Below, piece after piece: positions 4,961 to 5,681 of a DNA stretch of 5,681 bases. The position numbers and the translations under genes were made by a program. Where the stretch lies: contig JAEWPS010000004.1 of NCBI GenBank assembly GCA_023460515.1, positions 1 through 5,681 on the forward strand, read 5' to 3'. The notes beneath the pieces were generated by a model. That model had not been told where the DNA came from. It did no database searches and saw only the letters and a program-made list of their open reading frames with translations. Every line of letters begins with the position of its first letter. Position 1 is the first letter of the stretch. The DNA comes from Bacillota bacterium. Lineage in GTDB: Bacteria; Bacillota; Clostridia; TANB77; CAG-465.

Positions 4961-5681
4961 TTAGTGATTGATCATGTTTTCGATGAATATCCCATACCCT
5001 CTTGTTGAGTCCTGGATAAACACATGGGTTACGGCTCCAATTAACTTACCATCCTGTATAATCGGGCTTCCTGACATACCCTGCACGATTCCGCCGGTCA
5101 AAGCCAGAAGATCCGGGTCTGTGACCTTAATCACCATACCCTTGCTTTTATGAGTGGTGGAATAGTCCACACGCTGTATTTCAATCTCATAATCCCTCAC
5201 TTTTCCGGAAACGTCGCTTCGGATGTAAGCTGTTCCCTTTTTCACATCCTGCCGATAGCCAATGGGAATGGCATCCTGCACCATACTCTGCTTAAACCTG
5301 TCATTTACGTTTCCAAAGATTCCTTCTTCCGTATTGGCAGTAATCGTTCCAAGGGTGGAACCTGGTCCGTAATAGATGATTCCGCTCATCACTCCTGGCT
5401 TACCAAAGGTTCCTTTTTCAATTCCGAGAATCGCTGTCTCATAAAGGGCTCCATTGGTGATTTGTACCACATTTCCGGTATCACTGTCGCTGATTCCATG
5501 CCCCAATGCACCAAACTGTCCATTCATGTCCACATACGTCATGGTTCCAATTCCCTGAGTATCATCTCTGACCCAGACGCCAAGCTTATAGGTCCCGTCT
5601 TCTGCTTCTGTGGGATTCATTTTTACATCAATGTTTTCCCCGTTCCGTCTGATTTTTAATACTGCTTCTGAAGCGCCAATT
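4961..5681 (-). CDS. spoIVB: SpoIVB serine peptidase, C-terminal part (5' end cut by window edge)
   Basis: SpoIVB is made in the forespore and secreted into the space between the two membranes, where it cleaves SpoIVFA and so releases the SpoIVFB protease to activate pro-sigma-K in the mother cell. The visible 239 residues run in frame to the right edge; the signal anchor and most of the PDZ domain are missing, and the first visible residues look like the end of that PDZ domain. The S55 peptidase domain is complete: GALGHGISD with catalytic His at visible residue 61, an Asp at 188 (VTDPD), and GMSGSPI at 201-207 with Ser 203 in the GxSG motif. The His-to-Ser distance (142) and Asp-to-Ser distance (15) equal those I recall for the Bacillus subtilis triad H236, D363, S378. 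An internal ATG at 5620 is not the start, since the frame continues upstream with family-like sequence. Confidence 0.95.
   Translation of the reverse strand, partial: IGASEAVLKIRRNGENIDVKMNPTEAEDGTYKLGVWVRDDTQGIGTMTYVDMNGQFGALGHGISDSDTGNVVQITNGALYETAILGIEKGTFGKPGVMSGIIYYGPGSTLGTITANTEEGIFGNVNDRFKQSMVQDAIPIGYRQDVKKGTAYIRSDVSGKVRDYEIEIQRVDYSTTHKSKGMVIKVTDPDLLALTGGIVQGMSGSPIIQDGKLIGAVTHVFIQDSTRGYGIFIENMINH

Noticed and set aside
5150..5659. Plus-strand open frame opposite spoIVB
   Set aside because: It is antisense to a clear SpoIVB peptidase domain, and its translation resembles no protein family I know.

Overview
The window looks like chromosomal DNA of a spore-forming member of the Clostridia, most likely Lachnospiraceae or a close relative. 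The reasons are an adjacent spoIVB-spo0A pair, GGAGG-type ribosome binding sites before almost every gene, moderate GC in genes with very AT-rich gaps, and several gene families typical of Clostridia. All seven genes lie on the minus strand, so transcription runs from high to low coordinates. I see no mobile element, RNA gene or CRISPR array.

In reading order from the right: the 3' two-thirds or so of spoIVB (4961-5681, 5' end outside the window) encodes the SpoIVB serine peptidase, which triggers sigma-K activation during sporulation, and it ends in a strong intrinsic terminator (4899-4946). A gap of about 530 bp follows, holding the control region of spo0A: a perfect 0A box, a sigma-A-like promoter, a possible sigma-H promoter, and a GC-rich block with repeated CCGGT and a hairpin. 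Next is spo0A itself (3623-4429), the master regulator of sporulation entry.

After a 96-bp gap with a possible promoter comes an apparent operon: glgA (glycogen synthase, 2080-3525), an HD-domain phosphohydrolase of a clostridial family (1473-2033) and a small DUF212/YuiD divergent PAP2 membrane protein (1001-1459), closely spaced and each with its own ribosome binding site. A separate unit follows: a membrane protein of the CmpB-like 'ABC-transporter type IV' family (299-862), with a good promoter and an operator-like 25-bp palindrome over its predicted transcription start, ending in a short hairpin terminator. The left edge holds the first 67 codons of maf (1-202), a nucleotide pyrophosphatase.

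The right half is a sporulation module: Spo0A starts the programme and SpoIVB acts late in it. Placing glgA directly downstream of spo0A suggests, by inference only, a link between sporulation and storage of glycogen (granulose). The HD protein and the DUF212 protein are both predicted phosphohydrolase-like proteins of unknown substrate. The least explained parts are the spo0A upstream region and the palindrome in front of the CmpB-like gene.
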